A stretch of 64,000 nucleotides of DNA from Paenibacillus vini (GCF_018403325.1 NZ_BOSL01000007.1:1-64000), one strand, 5' to 3'. Counted from the first letter of the stretch, positions 50,385 to 59,449 are shown. A program made the numbers and translations. The notes: generated by a model not told the origin, from the letters alone.

Positions 50385-51245
50385 TTAAAGCAGTGATTCT
50401 TTTACCGCTTCGCCCATTTCGCGGGAACGCTCCGCGCAGCGGTGAACGGCGGCTTTGACGGCTTCGCTAAAGCCCTTCGCGCTGAGCACTTCAAGCGCCG
50501 CCTGGGTCGATCCGTTCGGCGAAGTAATATCCTTGCGCAGTTTGGCAGGGTCTTCGCCGGTTTCGATCATCATGGAAGCGGCGCCGAGTACGGTTTGCAC
50601 GGTCAGCTCACGAGCTTGTTCCGGCGATAATCCGCCTTCGGTTCCTGCTGCGATCATGGCCTCCATCATGTAATAAATGTATGCAGGTCCGCTGCCGGAC
50701 ACGCCGGTTAATATCTCCATTTTTTCCTCGGGAATGACGCTTACGGTTCCCACGGCCTCAAACATGGATAACACCTGATCCCTTTGATCCTGCGTTACTT
50801 CGGATGAAAAAGAGATTCCGGTTGCACCAAGCCCTATAGAGCTCGACGTATTAGGCATCGTTCTCGCCACGGGTGCTTGGACGCCAAGCAGCGCCTGAAT
50901 CGTAGAGATCGACAGGCCGGCAATGAGAGAGACGATGAGCTGGCCTTCTCGGAGTTGCGGACCGAGCGCTTTAAGCGCTTCGCCGGCGTCCTTCGGTTTC
51001 ATGGCCAGTACGATGACGGAAGCGTCGCCGAGGTGCTTGCTTTTTTGCTCCTCGCTGTTGCCTGTCATCACGCCGTATTGCTTCTTTAAGTAGTCCAGCC
51101 GTTCCACGCTGCTGCGGTTCAGCATGGAGATCCTTTCAGGAGCGGCGACCTGTTTGTGAATAAGCCCGCGCACGATCGCCTCGGCCATGGAGCCGGCCCC
51201 GTAAAAACAGATCAATTGCTGTGATGTCGAAGTATTGGAATTCAT
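50385..51245 (-). CDS. proC: Pyrroline-5-carboxylate reductase
   Basis: 286 residues. NAD(P)H-binding FYGAGSMAEAIVRGL near the start, then VARTMPNTSSSIGLGATGI and LTGVSGSGPAYIYYMMEAM, the substrate-binding signature. It makes the last step to proline. AGGAGGGG precedes the ATG. Third gene of the proBAC operon, 35 bases after proA, so the whole route from glutamate is under one leader. Confidence 0.96.
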   Translation of the reverse strand: MNSNTSTSQQLICFYGAGSMAEAIVRGLIHKQVAAPERISMLNRSSVERLDYLKKQYGVMTGNSEEQKSKHLGDASVIVLAMKPKDAGEALKALGPQLREGQLIVSLIAGLSISTIQALLGVQAPVARTMPNTSSSIGLGATGISFSSEVTQDQRDQVLSMFEAVGTVSVIPEEKMEILTGVSGSGPAYIYYMMEAMIAAGTEGGLSPEQARELTVQTVLGAASMMIETGEDPAKLRKDITSPNGSTQAALEVLSAKGFSEAVKAAVHRCAERSREMGEAVKESLL

Positions 51246-51280
51246 CGTTAGCCCCTCCTATGGTTTGTAAGGATACTTTT

Positions 51281-52528
51281 TTATTGGCGAATTTGTCCGT
51301 TTCCATGAATGATGTATTTGGTGGAAGTCAAAGCCGGCAGACCCATTGGTCCTCTAGCGTGGAGCTTCTGGGTGCTGATGCCGATTTCCGCGCCAAAGCC
51401 GAATTCAAATCCGTCCGTAAAACGGGTTGAAGCATTATGGTAAACGGCTGCGGCGTCCACTTCCTGCTGGAAGCGAGCGGCGTTTTGCCCGTCCGCCGTC
51501 ACAATGCATTCGGAATGCTTCGTGCCGAAGGAGGCGATATGGGCCAGCGCTTCATCAAGATTGGAGACAACCTTAATGTTCAAAATGTAATCATTGTATT
51601 CCGTTGCATAATCCTCGTCGGTTGCTTGTTTTGCCCAAGGGAGAATATTTCTCGTAGCGTCGCATCCTCTGAGCTCGACCTTGGCGTCCTTAAAGCGTTC
51701 CGCCAAATCAGCCAGGTGTTGGCCCGCAAAGTCTTGATGAACAAGCAAAGTTTCCATAGCGTTGCATACGGAAGGGCGTTGTACTTTGGCATTTAGCGAA
51801 ATGGCAGCAGCCATTTCCGGGTCCGCTGTCGCATCCAGGTACGTATGGCAGATGCCGGCCCCGGTTTCGATAACCGGAACGGTGGCGTTCTGGACGACAT
51901 TTTGAATCAGGGAGCTGCCGCCGCGCGGAATGACCACATCCAGCAGGCCGTTCAATTTCAGCATTTCGTCAACGGAGGAACGGTTAGGGTCCTCAATGAG
52001 CTGTACAGCATCCTGCGGAATGGCCGTCGTGGCAAGCGCCTCATGAATGATCTCCACGATTTTGCGGTTGGAGGAGAGGGCGGAGGAGCCGCCGCGCAGC
52101 ACAACTGCGTTACCGGTTTTCAGGCAAAGGCCGACGGCATCGACCGTCACGTTAGGCCGGGCTTCATAAATGATGCCGATAACACCAAGCGGTACACGCT
52201 GTTTGACGATATGCAGGCCGTTAGGGCGGTCAATCGTCTCGAGCACGTCTCCAACAGGATCGGGGAGCTCGGCGATTTGCCGCAGACCCTCGGCGATGCC
52301 GGCAATACGGTCCTGATTTAATGCGAGCCGGTCCAGCAGGGATTCCGAGGTGCCGTTCTCCCGGCCGCGCTGCAAATCTTCACGGTTGGCCGCGATGATA
52401 GCCTCGCTGTTCTCGACCAGCGCTTTTGCTGCCGAGAGCAGGGCTTCGTTCTTTTTATCCGTGGTCAAACTGCCTAATGCTGCAGCCGCTTTACCGGCTA
52501 ACTCCGCTTTTTGTCTTACTTCACTCAT
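51281..52528 (-). CDS. proA: Glutamate-5-semialdehyde dehydrogenase
   Basis: 415 residues, aldehyde dehydrogenase fold. The catalytic Cys lies in QRPSVCNAMETLLVH, and GVIGIIYEARPNVTVDAVGLC is the classical ProA segment. It reduces gamma-glutamyl phosphate with NADPH. GAGGAGGTATTTCA precedes the ATG. Between proB and proC on the minus strand. Confidence 0.97.
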   Translation of the reverse strand: MSEVRQKAELAGKAAAALGSLTTDKKNEALLSAAKALVENSEAIIAANREDLQRGRENGTSESLLDRLALNQDRIAGIAEGLRQIAELPDPVGDVLETIDRPNGLHIVKQRVPLGVIGIIYEARPNVTVDAVGLCLKTGNAVVLRGGSSALSSNRKIVEIIHEALATTAIPQDAVQLIEDPNRSSVDEMLKLNGLLDVVIPRGGSSLIQNVVQNATVPVIETGAGICHTYLDATADPEMAAAISLNAKVQRPSVCNAMETLLVHQDFAGQHLADLAERFKDAKVELRGCDATRNILPWAKQATDEDYATEYNDYILNIKVVSNLDEALAHIASFGTKHSECIVTADGQNAARFQQEVDAAAVYHNASTRFTDGFEFGFGAEIGISTQKLHARGPMGLPALTSTKYIIHGNGQIRQ

Positions 52529-52558
52529 TGAAATACCTCCTCTATAATTTAAAATGAT

Positions 52559-53665
52559 TTAAGATTTTAAAGAAATCCACTCGTCCCGGTGAATCACTTC
52601 CAGCCGATGAACATCGTTCAGCCGCTTCATGACTTCGCCGCTAGGCAAGCCAAGAATTTGCCCCAGCTGGTCCGCATCGTAGTTCACGATTCCCCGGCCC
52701 AGTACCTCGCCGTCTGAATTTTGCACTTCTACCACATCACCGGTCTGAAAATGGCCTTTAGCGCTGCGTACACCGACCGGCAGCAGGCTGCGTCCGTTAC
52801 GGAGCATCGCTTCCTCGGCCCCGGCATCGACGGTCAGCGTCCCGATCGGAGTGGACAAGAAGCCCAGCCACTGTTTTTTTCGTGGAAGAGCGGAGCTATG
52901 GGTTTCAAAGTAGGTGCCTCGCCCGATTCCTTCAAAGGATCGCTGCAGTTCGCCCGGGAGATCCACTTTGCCGACAAAGACCGGAACACCGCCCCGGGAA
53001 GCGATTTTAGCCGCATCGATTTTGGAACGCATACCGCCGGTGCCGACGGAAGAACCCGCGCCTCCGGCTATGGCGTAAATTTCTTCGGTAATTTCCTGAA
53101 CGCGTCCGATGCGAACGGCAGCAGGATCGATTCTCGGATCCTTGGTGTACAGCCCGTCGGTATCCGTAATAATGAGCAGTTGCTCGGCTTTGATCAGGTT
53201 GGCGACCAATGCCGACAAAGTATCGTTGTCCCCGAATTTCAGCTCATCGACCGAGACGGTGTCGTTCTCGTTGATGATCGGCAGAATGCCGCGGCTGAGC
53301 AGCTCTTCCAGCGCCATGCTGGCATTTCCCATCCGCTTCCGGTTCTGAAAATCCGAACGCGTAAGCAGGACTTGGGCTGCGGACACTCCGTGGACCGCCA
53401 GCGCCTCCCGGTAGGTCTGCATCAGCAGCGCTTGGCCGACAGCGGCCGCGGCTTGCTTTTCGTGCAGCAGCTTTGGCCGTTCGGTATAACCGATTTCGCG
53501 GAAGCCCGCAGCGACGGCGCCGGAGGTCACAAGCACCACTTGGACATCCGCCGACTTCAGGGCGGCGAGCTCCGAGGCGAAGTAAATGAGGGAATCCCGG
53601 TTCAGTCCTCCTTCCGGGGTAGTCAGCGAACTGCTCCCGATTTTGACAACAATGCGGCGTAGCAT
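52559..53665 (-). CDS. proB: Glutamate 5-kinase
   Basis: 368 residues. Amino-acid-kinase domain (VVKIGSSSLTTPEGGL, LVTSGAVAAG, FGDNDTLSALVA, GTGGMRSKIDAA) followed by a C-terminal PUA domain (GEVLGRGIVNYDADQLGQIL). First step of proline synthesis and normally inhibited by proline. ATG chosen because GGAG lies 8 bases upstream; a GTG three codons earlier abuts the ribosome site. First gene of proBAC, behind a T-box leader. Confidence 0.95.
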   Translation of the reverse strand: MLRRIVVKIGSSSLTTPEGGLNRDSLIYFASELAALKSADVQVVLVTSGAVAAGFREIGYTERPKLLHEKQAAAAVGQALLMQTYREALAVHGVSAAQVLLTRSDFQNRKRMGNASMALEELLSRGILPIINENDTVSVDELKFGDNDTLSALVANLIKAEQLLIITDTDGLYTKDPRIDPAAVRIGRVQEITEEIYAIAGGAGSSVGTGGMRSKIDAAKIASRGGVPVFVGKVDLPGELQRSFEGIGRGTYFETHSSALPRKKQWLGFLSTPIGTLTVDAGAEEAMLRNGRSLLPVGVRSAKGHFQTGDVVEVQNSDGEVLGRGIVNYDADQLGQILGLPSGEVMKRLNDVHRLEVIHRDEWISLKS

Positions 53666-53711
53666 GGAGATCACTCCTTATGAAATAAATAAATCAATCT
53701 TATAGATAAAA

Positions 53712-53943
53712 CAAAAAAACTCCCGCCTTTGCATGCAAAGGACGAAAGTTTAACTTCCGCGGTACCACCTTTATTGATGATTCATCATCCGACTCGATGC
53801 CCGGTAACAGGGGCGCTGTCCGGCTTTGGCGCCGGCCGTTCGGGGATAGGGTTCGAAGAAGCGCGGGTTGCAAATTCTTACAGCCAAGGAATCTGCTCTC
53901 TGGGGGCCGCTTTCATCTCCTACTGGTCCCGTCATCACGTTTT
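53712..53943 (-). promoter_or_regulatory. Proline T-box riboswitch of proBAC
   Basis: Minus strand. The T-box sequence TGGTACCGCG (53767-53758, in GGTGGTACCGCGG) is followed by a terminator (AAACTTTCG.CCTTTG / CAAAGG.CGGGAGTTT then seven T, about 53752-53712). Stem I features are present: AGTAGGAGA near 53924-53916 and an AG-rich bulge, then GAAC-CCT-A at the expected specifier position. CCT at 53850-53848 (or CCC one base over) is a proline codon in either register. Uncharged tRNA-Pro should favour the antiterminator and proBAC expression. Confidence 0.9.
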
Positions 53944-53949
53944 ATTGTT

Positions 53950-53978
53950 AGGATACCATGCCATTCCAGGCTTTGCAA
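53950..53978 (-). promoter_or_regulatory. Promoter of the proBAC leader
   Basis: Minus strand TTGCAA (53978-53973), 17-base spacer, TATCCT (53955-53950), placing the transcript start near 53943, just before stem I of the T-box. Confidence 0.6.
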
Positions 53979-54173
53979 AAGAAAAAGACGAGGAGGAACA
54001 AAACAATCCCAGTTCGCCGATCCGTTTCACACTTCACTTCGGTACTGTACCCGGGCATGCCTGTTTACCGCTTTCGGCTTGCACGCTTGCGCGGTTGGAG
54101 GAAGGCCAGTATGATGAGGGCAAGTAATGTAACCGTGAACGAAACGTGATTTCGGTGAAAGGATGATAGCTAA

Positions 54174-54983
54174 ATGGTGGAGAATACAAGCTGTTGGGAG
54201 ATTGCACTGATTCAATGTGAAATTGTTCCGGGAGATCCCAAGCTTAACCGTGAACGTCTGGAAATAAAAATGGAACAGGCCGTTGCCGCTAAAGATAAAC
54301 CTGACTTAATGATGCTTCCGGAAATGTGGAATACAGGATACGCCCTATCGCAAATACAACAGCTGGCGGACCCGGAGGGAAGTGAAACCCGAGGCTGGAT
54401 GTCCGATTTTGCCCGGCGCTACGGGGTTTACATCATCGCTGGGTCGATCGCGGAGAAGCGGGAGGGCCGAGTCTATAACACGATGCTGATCTTTGACAGG
54501 GATGGCCGTGAAATCGGCGCCTATTCCAAAATTCATCTGTTCCGGCTCATGGAGGAAGAGAAGCATCTGGCTCCCGGCGAAGCGCCGGTGTTGTTTGAAC
54601 TTGACGGTATCAAGTCCGGCGCATCGATCTGCTATGACATCCGGTTCCCGGAATTGGCCCGCACACTGTCGCTAAACGGGGCCCGAGCTTTATTCGTACC
54701 TGCGCAGTGGCCGCATCCCCGGCTTCATCATTGGCGCACGCTGCTGATGGCCCGTGCCATCGAGAATCAGATGTATGTCATAGCCTGCAACAGCACCGGA
54801 AAGAGCGGAGACGATTCATTCTTCGGGCATTCGCTCATTATTGACCCTTGGGGTGAGATTGTGGCCGAGGGCGGTGAGGACGAAGAGATCGTCAACGGTA
54901 AGATCGATCTGTCCCTGGTGGACCAGGTTCGGGAACGCATCCCTGTCTTTGCCGACAGACGGCCGCATCTTTACGAATTGTAA
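54174..54983 (+). CDS. Nitrilase-family carbon-nitrogen hydrolase (MtnU/omega-amidase-like)
   Basis: 269 residues. Catalytic triad Glu50 (LPEMW), Lys119 (YSKIHLF) and Cys153 (SICYDIRFPE). Length and motifs fit the YafV/MtnU branch, which hydrolyses 2-oxo-acid amides such as alpha-ketoglutaramate or ketomethylthiobutyramate from the methionine-salvage transaminase. The mtnB gene 4 kb away supports but does not prove that role. AAAGGATG precedes the ATG. Its last 13 bases overlap the end of the convergent LysR gene. Confidence 0.87.
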   Translation: MVENTSCWEIALIQCEIVPGDPKLNRERLEIKMEQAVAAKDKPDLMMLPEMWNTGYALSQIQQLADPEGSETRGWMSDFARRYGVYIIAGSIAEKREGRVYNTMLIFDRDGREIGAYSKIHLFRLMEEEKHLAPGEAPVLFELDGIKSGASICYDIRFPELARTLSLNGARALFVPAQWPHPRLHHWRTLLMARAIENQMYVIACNSTGKSGDDSFFGHSLIIDPWGEIVAEGGEDEEIVNGKIDLSLVDQVRERIPVFADRRPHLYEL

Positions 54984-55879
54984 CGCTGTGCTAACGTTGT
55001 CTTAAAGGTTTCGATGAACGCCTCCGCCGCTTTGGATAAATAGCGACCACGACGGTACGCAATTACGAGCGTACGGCTTGGCGAAGAGGCCAGCGGGATG
55101 TACACCGGGATCAGCTCACTCCGCTTGGCGCGGGCGATAAACCTCGGAACGAGGGTAATTCCCATCCCGGCGGCTACCAGGGATTGCACGGTTTCGATAT
55201 TGTTGCTCTCGAAGACAACGTTCGGCTCAAAGCCTGCACCCCGGCACAGGTCCATAGTTAATTTTCGAAAGCCTTGGCCTTTTTTCAGCACGATGAATGG
55301 CTCATCTTTCAACTGTTCCAGGGAGACTCCGTCGGAGCTGCTTTCGAGAGCTGCCAATGGATGCTGAGGAGGAACGGCCAGATCGATAATTTCTTCGCCG
55401 ATCGGCTCGTACGTGAGACTGGGCTCCTGCAGCGGGAGGGATAAGAGGCTAAGATCGGTTCCTCCCCCCGCGGTCAGCTTTTCCAAGTTTAAGGACGTAT
55501 CTTCAAGCAAAGTTACCTGGATGTCCGGGTATGCGGCGTTGAAGGCGGGCAGGACATAGGGAAGCAGATGCGATCCCGTAATCGGCATGCTGCCGATGAC
55601 AACCCGGCCGGCGCGAAGCTGTGAAATGTCGTCCATCTCCTGGCGCAATTGCTGTACCGCGTCCATGATCTTCCGTGCATGTTCAATAAAACTGGCTCCG
55701 GCGTGAGTCAGTTCGACGGTGCTTGTATTCCGCTGAAACAGCTTTACGCCAAGCTCCTGCTCCAGCTTGGACAACTGCTGGCTTAGCGAAGGCTGAGCGA
55801 TATGAAGTTTGTCCGCAGCCCGGGAAAAATTACGCTCCTCGGCAATCTGCAAAGTATATTGAAGTTGGCGGAGTTCCAT
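54971..55879 (-). CDS. LysR-family transcriptional regulator
   Basis: 302 residues. N-terminal winged helix-turn-helix (FSRAADKLHIAQPSLSQQLS) and a C-terminal two-lobe ligand domain (VVIGSMPITGSHLLPYVLP.., VVFESNNIETVQSLVAAGMG). Looks like the CynR/YwbI-type branch. It reads toward the nitrilase gene and away from lepB. Neither the ligand nor targets are known; a LysR-like T-N11-A palindrome before leuC at 57044 is one possible site. Confidence 0.92.
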   Translation of the reverse strand: MELRQLQYTLQIAEERNFSRAADKLHIAQPSLSQQLSKLEQELGVKLFQRNTSTVELTHAGASFIEHARKIMDAVQQLRQEMDDISQLRAGRVVIGSMPITGSHLLPYVLPAFNAAYPDIQVTLLEDTSLNLEKLTAGGGTDLSLLSLPLQEPSLTYEPIGEEIIDLAVPPQHPLAALESSSDGVSLEQLKDEPFIVLKKGQGFRKLTMDLCRGAGFEPNVVFESNNIETVQSLVAAGMGITLVPRFIARAKRSELIPVYIPLASSPSRTLVIAYRRGRYLSKAAEAFIETFKTTLAQRYNS

Positions 55880-55911
55880 TAACTTTCACCTCATGAAGTT
55901 TCTCATTTATT

Positions 55912-55993
55912 ATAGGTTATTCAAAAAGTCATCTTTCCACGACGAAGCAGAACAAGAAGTTGATTCGATGTCGATCTTTGTTATTATAACCTA
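55912..55993. mobile_element. Truncated copy of the MITE left end
   Basis: From 55915, about 66 bases align with the first 66 of the element at 29879 at roughly 80% identity (shared AAAAGTCATCTTTCCA, GACGAAG, GATTCGA.GTCGA). It stops after the palindromic region and the right end is missing. The fragment is closed by ATAGGTTAT (55912-55920) and ATAACCTAT (55985-55993), a perfect inverted pair that may be an internally deleted element's ends. Confidence 0.6.
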
Positions 55994-56004
55994 TTGCCAA
56001 CTAT

Positions 56005-56034
56005 TTGAGATGAACGTTGTTTTCTATGTATAAT
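56005..56034 (+). promoter_or_regulatory. Sigma-A promoter of lepB
   Basis: TTGAGA, 18-base spacer, TATAAT, 33 bases before the lepB start. Confidence 0.8.
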
Positions 56035-56067
56035 AGAATCAAATGAATTGCTGTGGAGGTAGGAGAA

Positions 56068-56622
56068 TTGAAGAAGGTATGGAAAGAGATACAAGGATGG
56101 GGCATTGCCGTCGTCATCGGTTTTGTGCTCAGCTTGTTCATCGGCATCTTTATCATTCAGCCTTATAAGGTAGACGGACATTCCATGGAGCCGACGCTCA
56201 ACGATAACCAGCGGATCTACGCCTGGAAGGTAAGGCATGCGCTGGATAAGCTGCCGGAATACGGGGATATCGTGATTATCGACAGCCGGGTCGACCGGGA
56301 CCGCTCTTTTATGGATGATTTTAAGGAACACCCGTTAATCAAACTGCTTTCAGGTACGAAAGAGGAAGAAATTTTTTATGTCAAAAGAGTTATCGGCTTG
56401 CCGGGCGATACGATTGAAATCAAGGACGGCGAGGTATACCGGAACGGCGAAGCATTGCATGAGCCTTACATCAAGGAGCGGATGGACAGCGGAACGAATC
56501 AGGTTTGGGAAATACCTGCAGACCATATCTTTGTAATGGGCGACAACCGCAACAACAGCAATGACAGCCGGAGCATCGGACCGGTGCCTACGGATCATGT
56601 CATGGGTATCGATTCGTTCTAA
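56068..56622 (+). CDS. lepB: Type I signal peptidase
   Basis: 184 residues. One N-terminal membrane helix (about 12-30) and the Ser/Lys dyad: Ser39 in GHSMEPT and Lys106 in YVKRVIGLPGD. The box-E MGDNRNNSNDSR is intact. It removes Sec and Tat signal peptides outside the membrane. TTG chosen because AGGAGA is just upstream; an in-frame GTG at 56053 overlaps that site. Same type as B. subtilis SipS/SipT. Confidence 0.95.
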   Translation: MKKVWKEIQGWGIAVVIGFVLSLFIGIFIIQPYKVDGHSMEPTLNDNQRIYAWKVRHALDKLPEYGDIVIIDSRVDRDRSFMDDFKEHPLIKLLSGTKEEEIFYVKRVIGLPGDTIEIKDGEVYRNGEALHEPYIKERMDSGTNQVWEIPADHIFVMGDNRNNSNDSRSIGPVPTDHVMGIDSF

Positions 56623-56663
56623 TTGCGGAGTTCCGCAGAGGTTACGACAGAGGAGAGAAAGAA

Positions 56664-56900
56664 ATGTCAGACGTATGGGAAACATGTCCTAGATGCAAAT
56701 CCGATAAGGTGGTAACCCGGGGCAAGTTGTATTACTTTCTGCTATGGTTCGCTTTAGGCGGCATTCTGATGTGGATCGGTTTGCTCGTTTATTGGCCGTC
56801 CATGATTCTGGGATTCGTATTTATAATAGTGTCGATCTTCAGCTTTATGATGCCGAGGGTCAATCGCTGCACTTCTTGCCGTCATAAATGGAAGCCTTAG
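56664..56900 (+). CDS. Small membrane protein with a split zinc ribbon
   Basis: 78 residues. CPRC (Cys8, Cys11) at the N-terminus and CTSC (Cys69, Cys72) at the C-terminus flank two membrane helices (about 22-42 and 45-63). Both ends would lie on the cytosolic side, so the four Cys could form one zinc ribbon across the hairpin. GAGGAGAGAAAGAA precedes the ATG. It follows lepB by 41 bases and ends at the terminator. Function unknown. Confidence 0.83.
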   Translation: MSDVWETCPRCKSDKVVTRGKLYYFLLWFALGGILMWIGLLVYWPSMILGFVFIIVSIFSFMMPRVNRCTSCRHKWKP

Positions 56901-56945
56901 GCGGCCAGTGAGGTTGAACAGTATATAGATGAACTCTTATTTTAA

Positions 56946-56992
56946 AGAGGCGGTGCAACTCCCCCAGGGTTGGCATCGCCTTTTCATTTATA
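56946..56992 (+). terminator. Terminator after the split-zinc-ribbon gene
   Basis: GGCGGTGCAAC / GTTGGCATCGCC with a C-rich loop, followed by TTTTCATTT. Confidence 0.82.
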
Positions 56993-57043
56993 TATAGAAC
57001 AAAGCAGCACATAGTCTATCGGCCAGGATAAAGTATGTTTTTT

Positions 57044-57072
57044 TAATAGGTTAAACCTATTACAATTATAGT
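57044..57072 (+). promoter_or_regulatory. Palindrome over the probable leuCD promoter
   Basis: TAATAGGTTAAACCTATTA (57044-57062) is a 19-base perfect palindrome containing a T-N11-A core, the form of LysR-type sites. A -10-like TATAGT follows at 57067-57072, so the palindrome covers the -35. The rest of the 307-base gap to leuC is AT-rich; arms ACAGGAAA (57095-57102) and TTTCCTGT (57162-57169) could pair in the leader. No leucine T-box was found. Confidence 0.5.
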
Positions 57073-57207
57073 TTTTATATCTTGGAACAATGAGACAGGA
57101 AATGTTATATTAATTTCAACAGACAAATAGGATATTAAATAGCTTTTCCACTATGTTTCAGTTTCCTGTTATGTCACATGTTCGAATTCTTGTGTGGGGT
57201 GAATTCT

Positions 57208-58632
57208 ATGACCAGCAAAAAGACAATGTATGAGAAAATTTGGGATAATCACGTAATCTATCAGGAAGAGGGCAAGCCAAGCATTTTGTATATCGATCTG
57301 CATCTTGTCCACGAAGTAACTTCGCCGCAGGCTTTTGAAGGCTTGCGTCTTAGCGGGCGTAAGGTTCGCCGTCCGGAACTTACGTTTGCAACGATGGACC
57401 ATAACGTGCCTACGAAAGACCGCTTTAATATTACGGATCCGATTTCCAAGCAGCAAATCGACACGCTGTCTCAAAACTGCCGCGATTTCGGCGTTACTTT
57501 GTACGATTTGGACACGATTGACCAAGGGGTTGTTCACGTCATGGGTCCTGAACTCGGGCTGACGCATCCCGGCAAAACGATCGTTTGCGGCGACAGCCAT
57601 ACTTCTACGCACGGGGCGTTCGGCGCACTTGCCTTCGGGATCGGTACGAGCGAAGTTGAGCATGTTCTCGCAACTCAATGTCTGCAACAAGCCAAGGCAA
57701 AAACGCTGGAAGTTCGTTTCGTCGGTAAACGTAAACCGGGCGTAACGGCCAAAGACTTGATCCTCGGCGTTATCGCGCAGTACGGAACGGATTTTGCGAC
57801 CGGCTACGTTATCGAATATACCGGGGAAGCGATCCGCGAGCTGTCGATGGAAGAGCGTATGACCGTCTGCAACATGTCGATCGAAGCCGGAGCGAGAGCC
57901 GGGCTGATCGCGCCGGACGATACGACCTTCAACTATCTGCGCGGCCGGGAACATGTGCCTCAAGGAGAAGCTTTCGAAGCTGCCGTCGCCGTGTGGAAAG
58001 AACTGACTACCGATGAGGGAGCCGAGTATGATCGCGTCGTAGACTTCGATGTGGACTCCTTGATTCCTCAAGTAACCTGGGGTACCAGCCCTGGCATGGG
58101 TACCAGCATTAGCGACCGTGTTCCTAACCCTGCGGACTTTGCTTCCGATAACGAACGGAAAGCGGCCGAGAAGGCGCTTGAATATATGGGTCTCACTCCA
58201 GGTACGCCGATGACCGATATCGAAATCGACTACGTATTTATCGGATCCTGCACCAACGGCCGGATCGAGGATTTGCGCGCGGCAGCAGAGGTTGCCAAGG
58301 GCTACAAAGTGTCCGACAAAGTGACGGCCATCGTAGTACCGGGCTCCGGCCGCGTTAAGATCCAAGCGGAGAAGGAAGGGCTCGACAAGGTGTTTATCGA
58401 AGCCGGATTTGAATGGCGTGAAGCCGGCTGCAGTATGTGTCTGGCGATGAACCCTGACGTTCTTCAGCCGGGTCAGCGCTGCGCTTCCACTTCCAACCGT
58501 AACTTTGAAGGCCGTCAAGGCCGCGGCGGCAGAACGCATCTTGTGTCGCCGGCAATGGCGGCGGCAGCGGCGATCAAAGGCCGTTTCGTCGATGTGCGCG
58601 AGTGGAATGTGAAGAGTGAAGTCGTAAGCTAA
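57208..58632 (+). CDS. leuC: 3-isopropylmalate dehydratase large subunit
   Basis: 474 residues of the aconitase family. The [4Fe-4S] Cys residues lie in FIGSCTNGR and [13 protein letters not shown], and [18 protein letters not shown] is the active-site segment. With LeuD it isomerises 2- to 3-isopropylmalate in leucine synthesis. ATG chosen because GTGGGGTG lies upstream and the N-terminus then matches LeuC; an ATG at 57178 would add ten residues. The other leu/ilv genes are not in the window. Confidence 0.96.
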   Translation: MTSKKTMYEKIWDNHVIYQEEGKPSILYIDLHLVHEVTSPQAFEGLRLSGRKVRRPELTFATMDHNVPTKDRFNITDPISKQQIDTLSQNCRDFGVTLYDLDTIDQGVVHVMGPELGLTHPGKTIVCGDSHTSTHGAFGALAFGIGTSEVEHVLATQCLQQAKAKTLEVRFVGKRKPGVTAKDLILGVIAQYGTDFATGYVIEYTGEAIRELSMEERMTVCNMSIEAGARAGLIAPDDTTFNYLRGREHVPQGEAFEAAVAVWKELTTDEGAEYDRVVDFDVDSLIPQVTWGTSPGMGTSISDRVPNPADFASDNERKAAEKALEYMGLTPGTPMTDIEIDYVFIGSCTNGRIEDLRAAAEVAKGYKVSDKVTAIVVPGSGRVKIQAEKEGLDKVFIEAGFEWREAGCSMCLAMNPDVLQPGQRCASTSNRNFEGRQGRGGRTHLVSPAMAAAAAIKGRFVDVREWNVKSEVVS

Positions 58633-58659
58633 CCAAGCCGAAGAGGGGAGAAACCTACC

Positions 58660-59250
58660 ATGGAAGCATTTAAAAAAATGACCGGTGTCGTAGGTCCTGT
58701 GGACCGCGTAAACGTCGACACTGACGCAATCATACCGAAACAATTTCTGAAACGCATCGAACGTACGGGATTCGGACAGTTTCTGTTCTATGAATGGCGT
58801 TTTGATACAGAGGGCAACGTAAACCCTGAATTTGAGCTCAACAAACCGCGTTACGAGGGTGCATCCGTCCTGATTTCACGCGTCAACTTCGGTTGCGGCT
58901 CCTCCAGAGAGCATGCTCCCTGGGCGATCCTGGATTACGGCTTCCGCTGCGTGATCGCGCCGTCCTTTGCCGATATTTTCTACAATAACTGCTTTAAGAA
59001 CGGAATTTTGCCGATCAAGCTGTCTGAAGAACAGGTAGAAGATTTGTTCCAGCGTACGGCAGCGAATGAAGGTTACCAATTGACGATCGATCTCGAGAAC
59101 AAGAAGATTTCGGATCAATTCGGTCTGGAAATCCAATTCGATCTCGACGAGCATCGCCGTCAATTCCTGCTGCAAGGATTGGACGATATCGGTCTGACAC
59201 TTCAGCATGAAGATTTGATCTCCGCTTACGAGGCAAAGAAGTTTGCTTAA
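58660..59250 (+). CDS. leuD: 3-isopropylmalate dehydratase small subunit
   Basis: 196 residues, the swivelling domain of the isomerase. [14 protein letters not shown] and the substrate-binding [14 protein letters not shown] are intact. It forms a heterodimer with LeuC 27 bases upstream. GAAGAGGGGAG precedes the ATG. The unit ends at a strong terminator. Confidence 0.96.
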   Translation: MEAFKKMTGVVGPVDRVNVDTDAIIPKQFLKRIERTGFGQFLFYEWRFDTEGNVNPEFELNKPRYEGASVLISRVNFGCGSSREHAPWAILDYGFRCVIAPSFADIFYNNCFKNGILPIKLSEEQVEDLFQRTAANEGYQLTIDLENKKISDQFGLEIQFDLDEHRRQFLLQGLDDIGLTLQHEDLISAYEAKKFA

Positions 59251-59275
59251 AGAAAATCATTATCTGCTAAAACGC

Positions 59276-59320
59276 AAGCCGTCCGCAGGATTCGTGAGAA
59301 TCCGGGGCGGCTTTTTATTT
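59276..59320 (+). terminator. leuCD terminator
   Basis: AAGCCG.CC..GGATTC / GAATCC..GG.GCGGCTT stem followed by TTTTTATTTT. Confidence 0.9.
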
Positions 59321-59449
59321 TAATTGCAGTGTTTGCGGCAGTCAGGCAGATACCGTGTCCGAAATTGTCTCTCTATGAAAATATAAGTCTATCAGCCTGG
59401 TCTTTTTTCTGATATTATGGAAGCAATTAGTAATCTTGCGGAGGATTCC

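Noticed and set aside
53729-54127. 132-codon plus-strand open frame
   Set aside because: It runs antisense through the T-box leader and its promoter and has no start site of its own.
56990-57207. Leucine T-box or CodY box before leuC
   Set aside because: No TGGNACCGCG core, no terminator hairpin and no AATTTTCWGAAAATT-like site were found.
57169-58743. 524-codon minus-strand open frame across leuC and leuD
   Set aside because: Antisense to two recognised genes; product is Arg/His/Phe-rich with no family features.
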